Shown: in pieces, positions 41,831-49,370 of the stretch
How the letters are laid out: each line of letters starts with the position of its first letter
Position numbering within the stretch: the first letter of the stretch is position 1
IMG/VR virus record: IMGVR_UViG_3300027851_000024
Location: 1-64,000 of that record
Reading direction: 5' to 3' (one strand)
DNA from: a virus
Length of the DNA stretch: 64,000 nt
The notes under the pieces: generated by a model
What the model saw: the letters and a program-made list of their open reading frames with translations, nothing else
What the model was told of the DNA's origin: nothing
Database searches by the model: none
Program-made: the position numbers and the translations under genes

Positions 41831-42128
41831 CATCCTGCTATGGGCATCGGAGGCAATGGCAACAAGCATCCATGTCACATGGGGCTACACTCCACCGATG
41901 GATCCAGCAGTAACTGGCTATCGGCTGTATCAAGAAGGTGTACCAGTATGCTACGGATCAGGCCCGACATTACAGGAGATGGACTGCAAGGTTACGCTGG
42001 TGAAGAAGGTAACAACCTACACGCTGACCGCAATGTTCGTAGATGGAACGGAATCACCCCACTCTGCCCCCTATGCTTTTGATATGGACGGCAGACTTCT
42101 GGCCCCGTGGACCTTCAACAAAAACTGA
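41799..42128 (+). CDS. Exported Fn3-like protein 2
   Basis: 109 aa with signal peptide (MRLLAILSAISILLWASEAM) and a beta-sandwich (TWGYTPPMDPAVTGYRLYQE) resembling that of 41477-41830. The start lies within the end of the previous gene in another frame. The paired Fn3-like exported domains may act at the host surface. Confidence 0.6.
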   Translation: MRLLAILSAISILLWASEAMATSIHVTWGYTPPMDPAVTGYRLYQEGVPVCYGSGPTLQEMDCKVTLVKKVTTYTLTAMFVDGTESPHSAPYAFDMDGRLLAPWTFNKN

Positions 42129-42136
42129 GGACAATT

Positions 42137-42442
42137 ATGAAAAAAATTCTAGTAGCGCTATCTGTATTATTGCTTAGTAGTTGTGCTTACAATAACAGGG
42201 AGACAGTAATAACTATCTACAGTGGCTCTGATACTACTATAGATGCATCAGGTGCTAGTAATACTACCGATACTGGCCAGATGCCAACTGCAGATTTAAC
42301 CCCACTTGTTGAAGCTGCTCAGGCTGCTATTGGTGGTAAGGCTAGTAGCTTTATAGATAAGATCACTGATGTGATTGGTGGAGATAGTAAGGAAGAAGAG
42401 GTAGTCGTTCCGTTGACTGGAGACATTGAAGAGGTAGATTAA
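42137..42442 (+). CDS. Predicted lipoprotein
   Basis: 101 aa. MKKILVALSVLLLSSCAYNN has an n-region, hydrophobic core and LSSC lipobox, predicting lipidation at Cys16. The mature part is Ser/Thr/Asp-rich. GAGG ribosome site. Possibilities are an outer spanin-like or superinfection-exclusion lipoprotein; no small inner spanin partner is obvious nearby. Confidence 0.65.
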   Translation: MKKILVALSVLLLSSCAYNNRETVITIYSGSDTTIDASGASNTTDTGQMPTADLTPLVEAAQAAIGGKASSFIDKITDVIGGDSKEEEVVVPLTGDIEEVD

Positions 42443-43206
42443 TGAACCGATTGATCCCACTTATTATAGCTTTGCTTATGTCTATTCCAATCTATTCTTT
42501 GGCAATTACGGATACGGAAATCTGTGTGCAGAAGTGCCTGGACGGAGGAACAGTAACTCCTCCTACACCAACAGGTGCTACCTTTCCGCACAAGATCACA
42601 TTCGAGAATAGCGCAGATCAGGCGCAAGGTAACGCAGCAATATTGTTTAGAACTATCCCTGATGGAACCGTTAAGTCCATATCTGTTAATGGCGAAGTAG
42701 CAACTCTTGGTAGGCCTTATAAAGGTGCATCTGTATTTCTATTATCAAAACCAGGAGAACAGTATTCCAGGCCTTTAAAGTTTACTATTACCACTAGTGA
42801 TGGAAAGTTCTGGACTGCCACTAGTGGGGCCACGGAGAACACAGACACTCCAGTCGCTACAGGGGACTATAAGAACAAAGCAACCTATACATCTTATGGT
42901 GTTCGTAATGGTGGAAGGCAGGCATGGAGAATACCGAAGAAAGGTCCAGACTTTGGACAGCCTATTAAGTTTGTATTCTCTTCAGGCAAATCTTTTACAG
43001 TTAAGAATACCTCAAAGAACTGTAGGGATCAGGAGTCTTGTAGTAGGAATAGTAGAGCACCTATGTATGGTTTTGTATTCAAACCTGGAATAGGACCTAA
43101 TGGTGAAGGAGATGACAATACTGGAACTGCTCATGGAGGGATTTATTTACATGCTCCGTACGGAGACTCTAGCAAGCAAGTAACTGTCTATTATAATGGG
43201 AGATAG
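42442..43206 (+). CDS. Exported protein of unknown function
   Basis: 254 aa with a signal peptide (MNRLIPLIIALLMSIPIYSL). The mature domain is beta-rich and has two C-terminal Cys (KNCRDQESCSRN). The start overlaps the lipoprotein stop by one base. Not recognised. Confidence 0.6.
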   Translation: MNRLIPLIIALLMSIPIYSLAITDTEICVQKCLDGGTVTPPTPTGATFPHKITFENSADQAQGNAAILFRTIPDGTVKSISVNGEVATLGRPYKGASVFLLSKPGEQYSRPLKFTITTSDGKFWTATSGATENTDTPVATGDYKNKATYTSYGVRNGGRQAWRIPKKGPDFGQPIKFVFSSGKSFTVKNTSKNCRDQESCSRNSRAPMYGFVFKPGIGPNGEGDDNTGTAHGGIYLHAPYGDSSKQVTVYYNGR

Positions 43207-43211
43207 TATCT

Positions 43212-43394
43212 ATGCGCGTAATCATTGATTCTAATCTGACTGTAATAGAAAAGACAGATGGTATCAATTACGTGCAAGATACAACATGTAAAGACTGGCA
43301 ATACTGCTTTTCAGTTAAAGATAATAACATGCAACGACAGTGCAAGAACTTCAAGAAGCTTTTAACTGGTGTTAAACTCTGTGCTAGAAAATAA
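43212..43394 (+). CDS. Small Cys-containing protein
   Basis: 60 aa with four Cys (CKDWQYC, QCKNF, LCARK). No signal peptide. Located between two exported proteins; function unknown. Confidence 0.45.
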   Translation: MRVIIDSNLTVIEKTDGINYVQDTTCKDWQYCFSVKDNNMQRQCKNFKKLLTGVKLCARK

Positions 43395-43398
43395 AATT

Positions 43399-43869
43399 AT
43401 GTTTAAGAATCTGGCAATTTTTATATTACTTATACTGTCTGCAACTACAAGTAATGCTACTCCTGCATTGGTAGTTGATGTAGTAGATGGAGATACAATT
43501 AAGGTCTTTGCTGCTGACAAATTAACTACAGTTAGACTATATGGAATTGACTGCCCTGAGAAGAAGCAAGCTCGTGGAATTGAAGCTAAAGCATTTATTG
43601 AATCAATGGTTGAAGGTAAGACTGTTGATGTAAATTCTATAAACACTGATAGATATGGAAGAACAGTTGCAGTTGTAATGTTTGGAAATCAATGTGTTCA
43701 AGAGCAATTGTTAGTTTCTGGCCTGGCTTGGGTTTATCCTCAGTATTGCAGGAAAGAATTTTGTCCTGCATGGATGGCATTACAGAAAATTGCAAATACG
43801 AATAAGTATGGACTGTGGACTGATCCTATGCCAATTCAGCCATGGGTTTGGAGGAAGCAGAAACGATGA
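43399..43869 (+). CDS. Secreted staphylococcal nuclease-like thermonuclease
   Basis: 156 aa from the ATG at 43399. Signal peptide FKNLAIFILLILSATTSNAT, then SNase signatures VVDGDTIKV, VRLYGIDCPE and TDRYGRTVAVV. The family cleaves DNA and RNA with Ca2+. An exported phage nuclease could degrade incoming rival DNA in the periplasm or extracellular DNA at lysis. Its TGA overlaps the next ATG. Confidence 0.85.
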   Translation: MFKNLAIFILLILSATTSNATPALVVDVVDGDTIKVFAADKLTTVRLYGIDCPEKKQARGIEAKAFIESMVEGKTVDVNSINTDRYGRTVAVVMFGNQCVQEQLLVSGLAWVYPQYCRKEFCPAWMALQKIANTNKYGLWTDPMPIQPWVWRKQKR

Positions 43870-44276
43870 ATGGATGGCTAGAATATCGGGCAGGATTCAA
43901 ATATCAACTAACTAGCAATTATTCAAAACAGACAGAGATACTTGGATTTGATATTGACACAGCATACATTAAGTTAGCAAGTGATGGATTGCTTGCGCTC
44001 AAATGTGGATATGCTAGTGATGGTCCGAGTGGCCTAACAATAGATACTAGGAATTCAATTCGAGCAGCATTCGTTCATGATGCACTTTATTATCTGATTA
44101 GAAACGGTTATCTTGATCAAGAATGGAAGAAGTATGCAGACAAACTATTCTATGAGATATTGCTTGAAGATGGAATGTGGAAACCTCGAGCTTATATCTG
44201 GTACTGTGGTGTTAGGTGGAAAGGTGCCGAGTCACTGTATCCTTCAAAAGAGAAACCGGTTCTAAGAGCACCGTGA
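43866..44276 (+). CDS. DUF1353-like phage protein
   Basis: 136 aa from the ATG at 43866 (GGAGGA 10 nt upstream, ATGA overlap). GYASDGPSGLTIDT then AAFVHDALYYLIRNG is the DUF1353 core (conserved Asp-Ser/Gly and HD). Commonly found near lysis genes; function unknown. Confidence 0.7.
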   Translation: MNGWLEYRAGFKYQLTSNYSKQTEILGFDIDTAYIKLASDGLLALKCGYASDGPSGLTIDTRNSIRAAFVHDALYYLIRNGYLDQEWKKYADKLFYEILLEDGMWKPRAYIWYCGVRWKGAESLYPSKEKPVLRAP

Positions 44277-44280
44277 CAAT

Positions 44281-44736
44281 ATGGGATGGAAGGAGTGTGA
44301 ATTGGAACCAGTGAACTCGAATGATATGGAAGTATGGAAATGGCTTCTTACTATCTTTGTAGGTGCTATAAGTGGAATGATTACAGCAGCAGTTACCATA
44401 GGCAGTTTGATTTATAAACTTAATACAAATGTTTCAGATGTTAATAATGTAAAAAAGGTGCTGTTTAAAGATTCTGGTGGACTAAACGTAATGACTGAAT
44501 CAAGACATACAGAAGTTTGTGCCTTTACTATGAAGTATTTTGAGCAGGATTTTGATCACATAAAAGAACAGATGGAAAAGTTGGAAGAAAAAATTGACAT
44601 TGTTTTATCTAGTGCTCATAAAGCAGACGTTATTAGTACAGAAGATATTAAAGTTCTGCATAACTTAATGTTGGAGATAAATAAAAAGGTAGGGCAGGGC
44701 CTACAAAGGGCTAAAGATTCTGAAGGTCATAGTTGA
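44281..44736 (+). CDS. Membrane protein of lysis region (holin candidate)
   Basis: 151 aa. Transmembrane segment WLLTIFVGAISGMITAAVTI (about 20-39) followed by a soluble helical part with a coiled coil (QMEKLEEKIDIVL). Its position two genes before the lysozyme suggests a holin or inner spanin. Single-pass topology makes a classical holin less certain. Confidence 0.5.
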   Translation: MGWKECELEPVNSNDMEVWKWLLTIFVGAISGMITAAVTIGSLIYKLNTNVSDVNNVKKVLFKDSGGLNVMTESRHTEVCAFTMKYFEQDFDHIKEQMEKLEEKIDIVLSSAHKADVISTEDIKVLHNLMLEINKKVGQGLQRAKDSEGHS

Positions 44737-44737
44737 T

Positions 44738-44911
44738 ATGAGTACAGTTACAAGGATTGAAGAACTGCTAAGATGTGCTACTGTAATTCCTGAGAAGGAC
44801 AAGGCTGGAATTATTACAGCACATGGAGTTGATTGTACTGTAAGAATAAAGGCATTGAATGATTGTTTGAAAATTGCCAAGGATGAGGAAAGAAAGAATG
44901 AGCGTAATTGA
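44738..44911 (+). CDS. 57-aa small protein
   Basis: Starts MSTVTRIEELLRCATVIPEK, ends KDEERKNERN. Helical, charged, three Cys. Starts 1 nt after the 44736 stop and overlaps the lysozyme start by 14 nt. Unknown. Confidence 0.5.
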   Translation: MSTVTRIEELLRCATVIPEKDKAGIITAHGVDCTVRIKALNDCLKIAKDEERKNERN

Positions 44912-45296
44912 AGATCTCAAGAGGCATGAAGGATTTAGAGCAAAACCATATCTAGATACTGAAGGACATCTTACGATTGGGTATGGATTAAATCTTGATG
45001 CCGGGATTAGTAAAGAAGAAGCTCAAATGATTCTTGCACATCGGGTGAGGAAAGTGCAGTTTGATCTTATCTCTAGGTTGTCATATTGGAATAGGCTATC
45101 TTCGGTTCGGCAGGATGTATTAATCAATATGGCTTACAATCTAGGAGTTGAAGGCTTGATGAAGTTTAAAGTTACCCTTAGTATGATTGAAGCCGGAAGG
45201 TATGAAGAGGCAGCGAGGCAGATGCTCCAAAGTAAATGGGCTAAACAAGTTGGTAAGCGAGCTATTGACTTATCTAATATGATGCTAGAGGGTTAA
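44898..45296 (+). CDS. GH24 lysozyme (T4-type endolysin)
   Basis: 132 aa from the ATG at 44898 (GAGGAAAG site). HEGFRAKPYLDTEGHLTIGYG carries the catalytic Glu-8-Asp-5-Thr triad (E11, D20, T26). NMAYNLGVEGLMKF matches the C-terminal lobe. No signal peptide, so release needs a holin. Hydrolyses peptidoglycan at the end of infection. Confidence 0.9.
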   Translation: MSVIEDLKRHEGFRAKPYLDTEGHLTIGYGLNLDAGISKEEAQMILAHRVRKVQFDLISRLSYWNRLSSVRQDVLINMAYNLGVEGLMKFKVTLSMIEAGRYEEAARQMLQSKWAKQVGKRAIDLSNMMLEG

Positions 45297-45303
45297 TATA
45301 TAA

Positions 45304-45417
45304 ATGATTATTAGTATTAAAAATTTTAACCTAGCCCAGAACCGCCCTGCCACTGATCGTCCGTGGCGTGACGGGATGTGCGGGCATACTGAGTACATTG
45401 TGATGGAGAATAAATAA
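45304..45417 (+). CDS. 37-aa putative small protein
   Basis: Starts MIISIKNFNLAQNRPATDRP and ends TEYIVMENK. TAA overlaps the ATG of 45417. Weak ribosome site (AGAGGG, about 11 nt away). Its second half is GC-rich like the following gene's start. Confidence 0.4.
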   Translation: MIISIKNFNLAQNRPATDRPWRDGMCGHTEYIVMENK

Positions 45418-46439
45418 TGGCCCTGTGGACACCGGCAGAAATAGGGTCAGCCGTGGCTTTGTGGCTGGACGCTAGTGATTCAACAACGATCACTATTGAT
45501 ACCGGGATCGGTGAGTGGCGAGACAAATCCGGCAACGGAAGACACCCGGCAAACACTACCGATGCAGCCCAGCCTGGACTCATCAGCGCTGAGCTGAATG
45601 GATTGGACATCGCCAGGTTTGATGGATCAAATGATTCGTTAATTTTTCCAGGATCTACCGCAACAGATTATCCGTTGAAATTCAGCACTGCCAGTTTTGC
45701 CGTGCTGGCAATTATCAAGCCATCGGCGCTCGTTGCCACGGTTAATATCTTTTTCGGGTCCCGTGCAGCTGCAACTGGCTGGTTTGCCGGGTTTGGGACA
45801 AATGATCCATATTTCAGGCTATATGCCGACGCCGAAAAATGGGAACCAGCTCCGATGACCGCAATAACTGCCACAACGACGTGGCAAAGTTTTGTTGCTA
45901 CGGCTCCTCGTGGAGCGACCGGGAAATACCGAAAAAACGGGACAACATTACAATCGACGACCAGCGCGGTTGGAACTCAATCGCTGTCGAACTCGTTACA
46001 GGTCAGACTAGGGAGTTACGTTGACGCGAGTAACGTTACAACTGGGCAATTTAACGGAGATATTGCTGAATTACTGCTGTATGAAGGGGTCATTACCGAT
46101 GATTTAATTCAGTTATGGGAAGGGTATGCCCACTGGAAATGGGGTTTGCAGGATGATCTCGCCGCCGACCACCCATACAAATCCGCCGCGCCGACGCTAA
46201 ATAAAGTTTCAGGAGTAGTAACTGTAAATGGATCTCCTGCTGCTAGAACTGTCGCAGTTTTTCTACGATCTGATTTTACATTACTTGGCACTACAACATC
46301 AAATGCAACTACTGGGGCCTTTGAGATATTAAATGGTTTGATTCCACCAGATGCTAACGCACTATTAGTAACAGCAATTGACTCAACTGGTACCTATAAT
46401 GCTGTTTCAGTAGATTATATAACTTCGGTTAGCTCATGA
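45417..46439 (+). CDS. LamG-like adhesin/fibre protein
   Basis: 340 aa. Opening PAEIGSAVALWLDASDSTTI, then WRDKSGNGRHPANTT and SLQVRLGSYVDASN are typical of concanavalin/LamG-like phage adhesins. A C-terminal carboxypeptidase-regulatory-like domain (SGVVTVNGSPAARTVAVFLR) begins at about 262, where composition switches from GC-rich to AT-rich. Likely binds host glycans. Mosaic origin. Confidence 0.65.
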   Translation: MALWTPAEIGSAVALWLDASDSTTITIDTGIGEWRDKSGNGRHPANTTDAAQPGLISAELNGLDIARFDGSNDSLIFPGSTATDYPLKFSTASFAVLAIIKPSALVATVNIFFGSRAAATGWFAGFGTNDPYFRLYADAEKWEPAPMTAITATTTWQSFVATAPRGATGKYRKNGTTLQSTTSAVGTQSLSNSLQVRLGSYVDASNVTTGQFNGDIAELLLYEGVITDDLIQLWEGYAHWKWGLQDDLAADHPYKSAAPTLNKVSGVVTVNGSPAARTVAVFLRSDFTLLGTTTSNATTGAFEILNGLIPPDANALLVTAIDSTGTYNAVSVDYITSVSS

Positions 46440-47356
46440 GTTATACCCCACCAGCAGGAGATGCAATAGTTCTTAATTTCAGTGGGAGTTATACCCCTCC
46501 TACTGGAGATGAGATAGTTCTTGCTTTTGGAGATTCTGTTCCGAATGCAAGCACTGAGTTAAGTGCTGTAGCATCGAATACCTCGATTGGACTTAAAGTA
46601 TATAGTGAAAGTGTTGAAGTATTTGCAATAACAGATATTTTAGTTACTGGGATCAAACTGTCAATATCTCTTGCTGATCTGGTGTCCGTTGCAGAGATAA
46701 ATGCTGTTGGAGAAGTTGGCACATCATCAGCACAAGGATCAGCAACTCTAGTTGCTATAGGTACGCTTAGCTCAATTGGAGTTAAGGTTGCAGTAAATTC
46801 TTGCGAGCTGGTAGTTTATGGAGATTTAGTTGATACTTCAACAAAGATTGGTGCAGGTACAGTTAGCATCTCATCGTTAGTTGAAGCAACTGCTACCTCT
46901 ATTAAAGTCGGAATAGGAGCTAGTACAATATATGCTACAGCAACTATTACCGTTGATGGAGAATCAGTTTTTGCACTACCTTATAGAACAGTATATCTAA
47001 CTGCAATATCTGCTATAGAGGTAACAGGAACAAAACTTGCTCGTGGTCCTCCTGAGTTATCATCAATTGCTGAAAGTATATCTTTCGGAATAAAGGTAGC
47101 AACTGATGAAGCTGAACTATCAGCAATAGCAGATGTAATAACTGATGCACTTACAATTCATGAAGTTGAATTATGGGAAGAAGTCTCAAGAATAACTAGG
47201 ACGTTCACTGAGCAGTCTGTAATTTCTAGGCAGTATTCAGGAACGTCACTGATTGACAGAATACTTACAGAAAATTCAGCATTAACTACAGAGTATTCTG
47301 GTAACTCATTGGTAACTAAAGTTTTTAAAGCAATATCACATTTGAGGAATACATAA
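46436..47356 (+). CDS. Repeat-rich tail/fibre protein
   Basis: 306 aa. A duplicated N-terminal motif SYTPP(A/T)GD-IVL-F (residues 2-14 and 18-30). Then seven or eight about 25-residue repeats of the form (E/A)LxAxAxxxxxGxKVaxx (for example ELSAVASNTSIGLKVYSES and ELSSIAESISFGIKVATDEA). The charged C-terminus (EEVSRITRTFTEQS) differs. Probably an elongated stalk or fibre. Confidence 0.6.
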   Translation: MSYTPPAGDAIVLNFSGSYTPPTGDEIVLAFGDSVPNASTELSAVASNTSIGLKVYSESVEVFAITDILVTGIKLSISLADLVSVAEINAVGEVGTSSAQGSATLVAIGTLSSIGVKVAVNSCELVVYGDLVDTSTKIGAGTVSISSLVEATATSIKVGIGASTIYATATITVDGESVFALPYRTVYLTAISAIEVTGTKLARGPPELSSIAESISFGIKVATDEAELSAIADVITDALTIHEVELWEEVSRITRTFTEQSVISRQYSGTSLIDRILTENSALTTEYSGNSLVTKVFKAISHLRNT

Positions 47357-47724
47357 TGGGCGCTTTTGTAGCAGCAGCAAAAAACACGATGCTTGATGCA
47401 CTCACTGTTGATCGGCTTTCACTGCATTCTGGTGCACCTGGAGCAGATGGACTGTCAAACGAATTATCTGGTGGAACGCCTGCATATGCACGCAAAGCTT
47501 GTGTTTATGCAGCAGCTTCTGGGGGAGAAAGACTATTGAACGCTGATGTGACTTTCGATGTTCCAGGATCGACAAGTGTTCAGTATGTTGGGAAATGGAA
47601 CTATAATGGTGGAACGATGATCTTTCACGGCTCCGACCAGGTAACGACTGAGTCTTATGGCGCGCAAGGGCAATACATCGTCAAGGCTACTACATCGAAA
47701 CTTGCACTGACTGATCCGGCATAA
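47356..47724 (+). CDS. Minor tail/structural protein
   Basis: 122 aa. RLSLHSGAPGADGLSNELSG matches a family of short phage structural proteins with an HTxxPG-x-GxNE motif, also found in 51143-51550. Overlaps the previous stop. Tail or baseplate component by context. Confidence 0.6.
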   Translation: MGAFVAAAKNTMLDALTVDRLSLHSGAPGADGLSNELSGGTPAYARKACVYAAASGGERLLNADVTFDVPGSTSVQYVGKWNYNGGTMIFHGSDQVTTESYGAQGQYIVKATTSKLALTDPA

Positions 47725-47733
47725 GGAGTTATT

Positions 47734-48042
47734 ATGACTGCTCCTAGTGGATTTTTCAAAGGGCAAGTTGGGGCTAAGATTATTTTAGAGACTGGTGATA
47801 GTGCTGCAATATTGGCTACTGCAACAGTTTTGAGGATTAACTACTGTTTGCCTTCAGGAAATACTGGATCGTGGACAGCGGCGCTGGAAGGTACATCATT
47901 GGCATATACAACTACTGCTATAACAAATCTTTCAGAATCAGGCTTGTACAAAATACAGGCATATGTCGAAGGGCCTGGATGGAAGATGCCTGGAGAAATT
48001 GTCGAGATGTATGTTTCTGCTCCGATTGTAGCTATAGCATAA
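47734..48042 (+). CDS. Small beta-rich structural protein
   Basis: 102 aa. Single Ig-like domain pattern (LRINYCLPSGNTGSWTAALE, then LYKIQAYVEGPGWKMPGEIV). Common after adhesin genes in podoviruses. Tail-associated by context. Confidence 0.6.
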   Translation: MTAPSGFFKGQVGAKIILETGDSAAILATATVLRINYCLPSGNTGSWTAALEGTSLAYTTTAITNLSESGLYKIQAYVEGPGWKMPGEIVEMYVSAPIVAIA

Positions 48043-48055
48043 AGGACCCATCTTA

Positions 48056-48256
48056 ATGTATGTACTAACTATTGATCAATCCCGCTGTGCAGACTGTGGG
48101 AATTGCGAACGAAGATTGCCTGGGCTGCATTCGAAAGTAATAGATAATAAGTTGCTTGTGAATGAAGTTAATTCTGATGTAGATTTTGTTGCGATATTTC
48201 GTGCGCTTGCTGACTGTCTTACTGAGGCATTAAGTTTTCGGAGGTTCAATGGCTGA
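48056..48256 (+). CDS. Ferredoxin-like small iron-sulfur protein
   Basis: 66 aa. IDQSRCADCGNCERRLPGLH places Cys at 11, 14 and 17 and Pro at 22. A fourth Cys (C54) sits in ALADCLTEAL near the end. This is the layout of single-cluster 4Fe-4S ferredoxins of about 65 residues (CxxCxxC...C). It could carry electrons or simply use the cluster structurally. Unusual inside a tail gene cluster. The cluster assignment is from motif only. Confidence 0.65.
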   Translation: MYVLTIDQSRCADCGNCERRLPGLHSKVIDNKLLVNEVNSDVDFVAIFRALADCLTEALSFRRFNG

Positions 48257-48440
48257 CCAACTCGATGTAGCGTGGGAACAAACTGAGATACATCTGAGAG
48301 AAGCATTAGCTAATCGAAGAATGTTTTATGGTGAATCCAGGACTCATTGCCGGGACTGTGAAGAACCTATTCCTGAAGGTCGTCGCAAAGCTGTGCCTGG
48401 CTGCCAATATTGTGTTAAGTGTGCTGAGGAGTATGAATAA
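48249..48440 (+). CDS. DksA/TraR-type C4 zinc-finger protein
   Basis: 63 aa. CRDCEEPIPEGRRKAVPGCQ then YCVKCAEE gives C-x2-C-x17-C-x2-C, the DksA/TraR zinc finger with its conserved IP-x-RR segment. Short like phage/plasmid TraR (about 73 aa), which binds the RNA polymerase secondary channel and mimics DksA/ppGpp. It may redirect host transcription. Confidence 0.82.
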   Translation: MADQLDVAWEQTEIHLREALANRRMFYGESRTHCRDCEEPIPEGRRKAVPGCQYCVKCAEEYE

Positions 48441-48685
48441 TGAGTTATAGACCTGGAGATTATTTAGTCATTTGTGATCAATGTGGATTCCAAAGATATG
48501 CGTCTGAATGTCGGATGACTTGGGACAAGTTGTTTGTTTGTGCAGATACATGTTGGGAAGAAAAGCATCCACACTACACAGATCCGAAACCGCTTGGAGA
48601 AAAACAAAGTGTTCCAGTTCATAGACCAGAACCAACAGAAACTTTTATTGATCCTTCCGATCCAATAACTCCAGATGACTTATAA
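48440..48685 (+). CDS. Conserved phage zinc-ribbon-like structural-region protein
   Basis: 81 aa. CDQCGFQRYASECRMTWDKL then VCADTCWEEKHP: two Cys pairs with the SE-x-R-x-TWD signature common to small phage proteins next to tail connectors. Starts at the last base of the preceding stop. Probably structural or assembly-related. Confidence 0.65.
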   Translation: MSYRPGDYLVICDQCGFQRYASECRMTWDKLFVCADTCWEEKHPHYTDPKPLGEKQSVPVHRPEPTETFIDPSDPITPDDL

Positions 48686-48690
48686 AACTT

Positions 48691-49359
48691 ATGGCTACTT
48701 TTCTTGCTTTAAAAACTAGGGCTGATGTGCTTGTTGATAATCCCGCAGTGACAAATCTGTTGGGAGGCTTTATCAATCAGGGAGTTTCTGAAATTGCTGG
48801 TGGCATTCCATCGTTATTGGATGGCATTGATAATCCACTTCCAAATTCGTTGACTCCACCGCTGCCAGAGTTGTTCACGATTGGGACTGTAACGACTTCT
48901 ATTGTTGCTGCCTATGTAGATATGCCAATTAACTTTCAGCGAGATTTACAGTTAGCAGTATCCTACACTGGAAGTGAAATTGACATCGCTCATTCTTTCA
49001 TAGAGTTTGCTGAAACCTATCCGTTACTGAATAAGTCTGGGCGGATTTCTGAAGTAGCTGAGCATGGAAAGAAGTTGTATTATCAGGGAATTCCCACTGT
49101 AGCCGAAACAGTTACGTTGCATTATTATCGAAAGCCTGTTGCTATGGTACTTGATGCAGATGTTCCTGATGGCATTCCTGAGCATTTACATATATCTTTG
49201 TTGGTAAACTTCGCTGCTTGGAAAGCTTACGAGCGTCTTGAAGAAAATCTGGAAGGCCAGACTCCAAACACTGATAAATATAAAAGGTTTTTCATGGAAG
49301 CAATGAGGACATTTGAATTATCGATTCCATCATATTCTCGTGGATTTATGCTCAGATGA
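48691..49359 (+). CDS. Putative head-tail adaptor / tail tube-type protein
   Basis: 222 aa. VDMPINFQRDLQLAVSYTGS and KAYERLEENLEGQTPNTDKY resemble podoviral adaptor/tail tubular proteins that sit below the portal. Helical ends and position directly before the nozzle-like protein support it. Confidence 0.55.
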   Translation: MATFLALKTRADVLVDNPAVTNLLGGFINQGVSEIAGGIPSLLDGIDNPLPNSLTPPLPELFTIGTVTTSIVAAYVDMPINFQRDLQLAVSYTGSEIDIAHSFIEFAETYPLLNKSGRISEVAEHGKKLYYQGIPTVAETVTLHYYRKPVAMVLDADVPDGIPEHLHISLLVNFAAWKAYERLEENLEGQTPNTDKYKRFFMEAMRTFELSIPSYSRGFMLR

Positions 49360-49370
49360 AGGTGGTCTAA

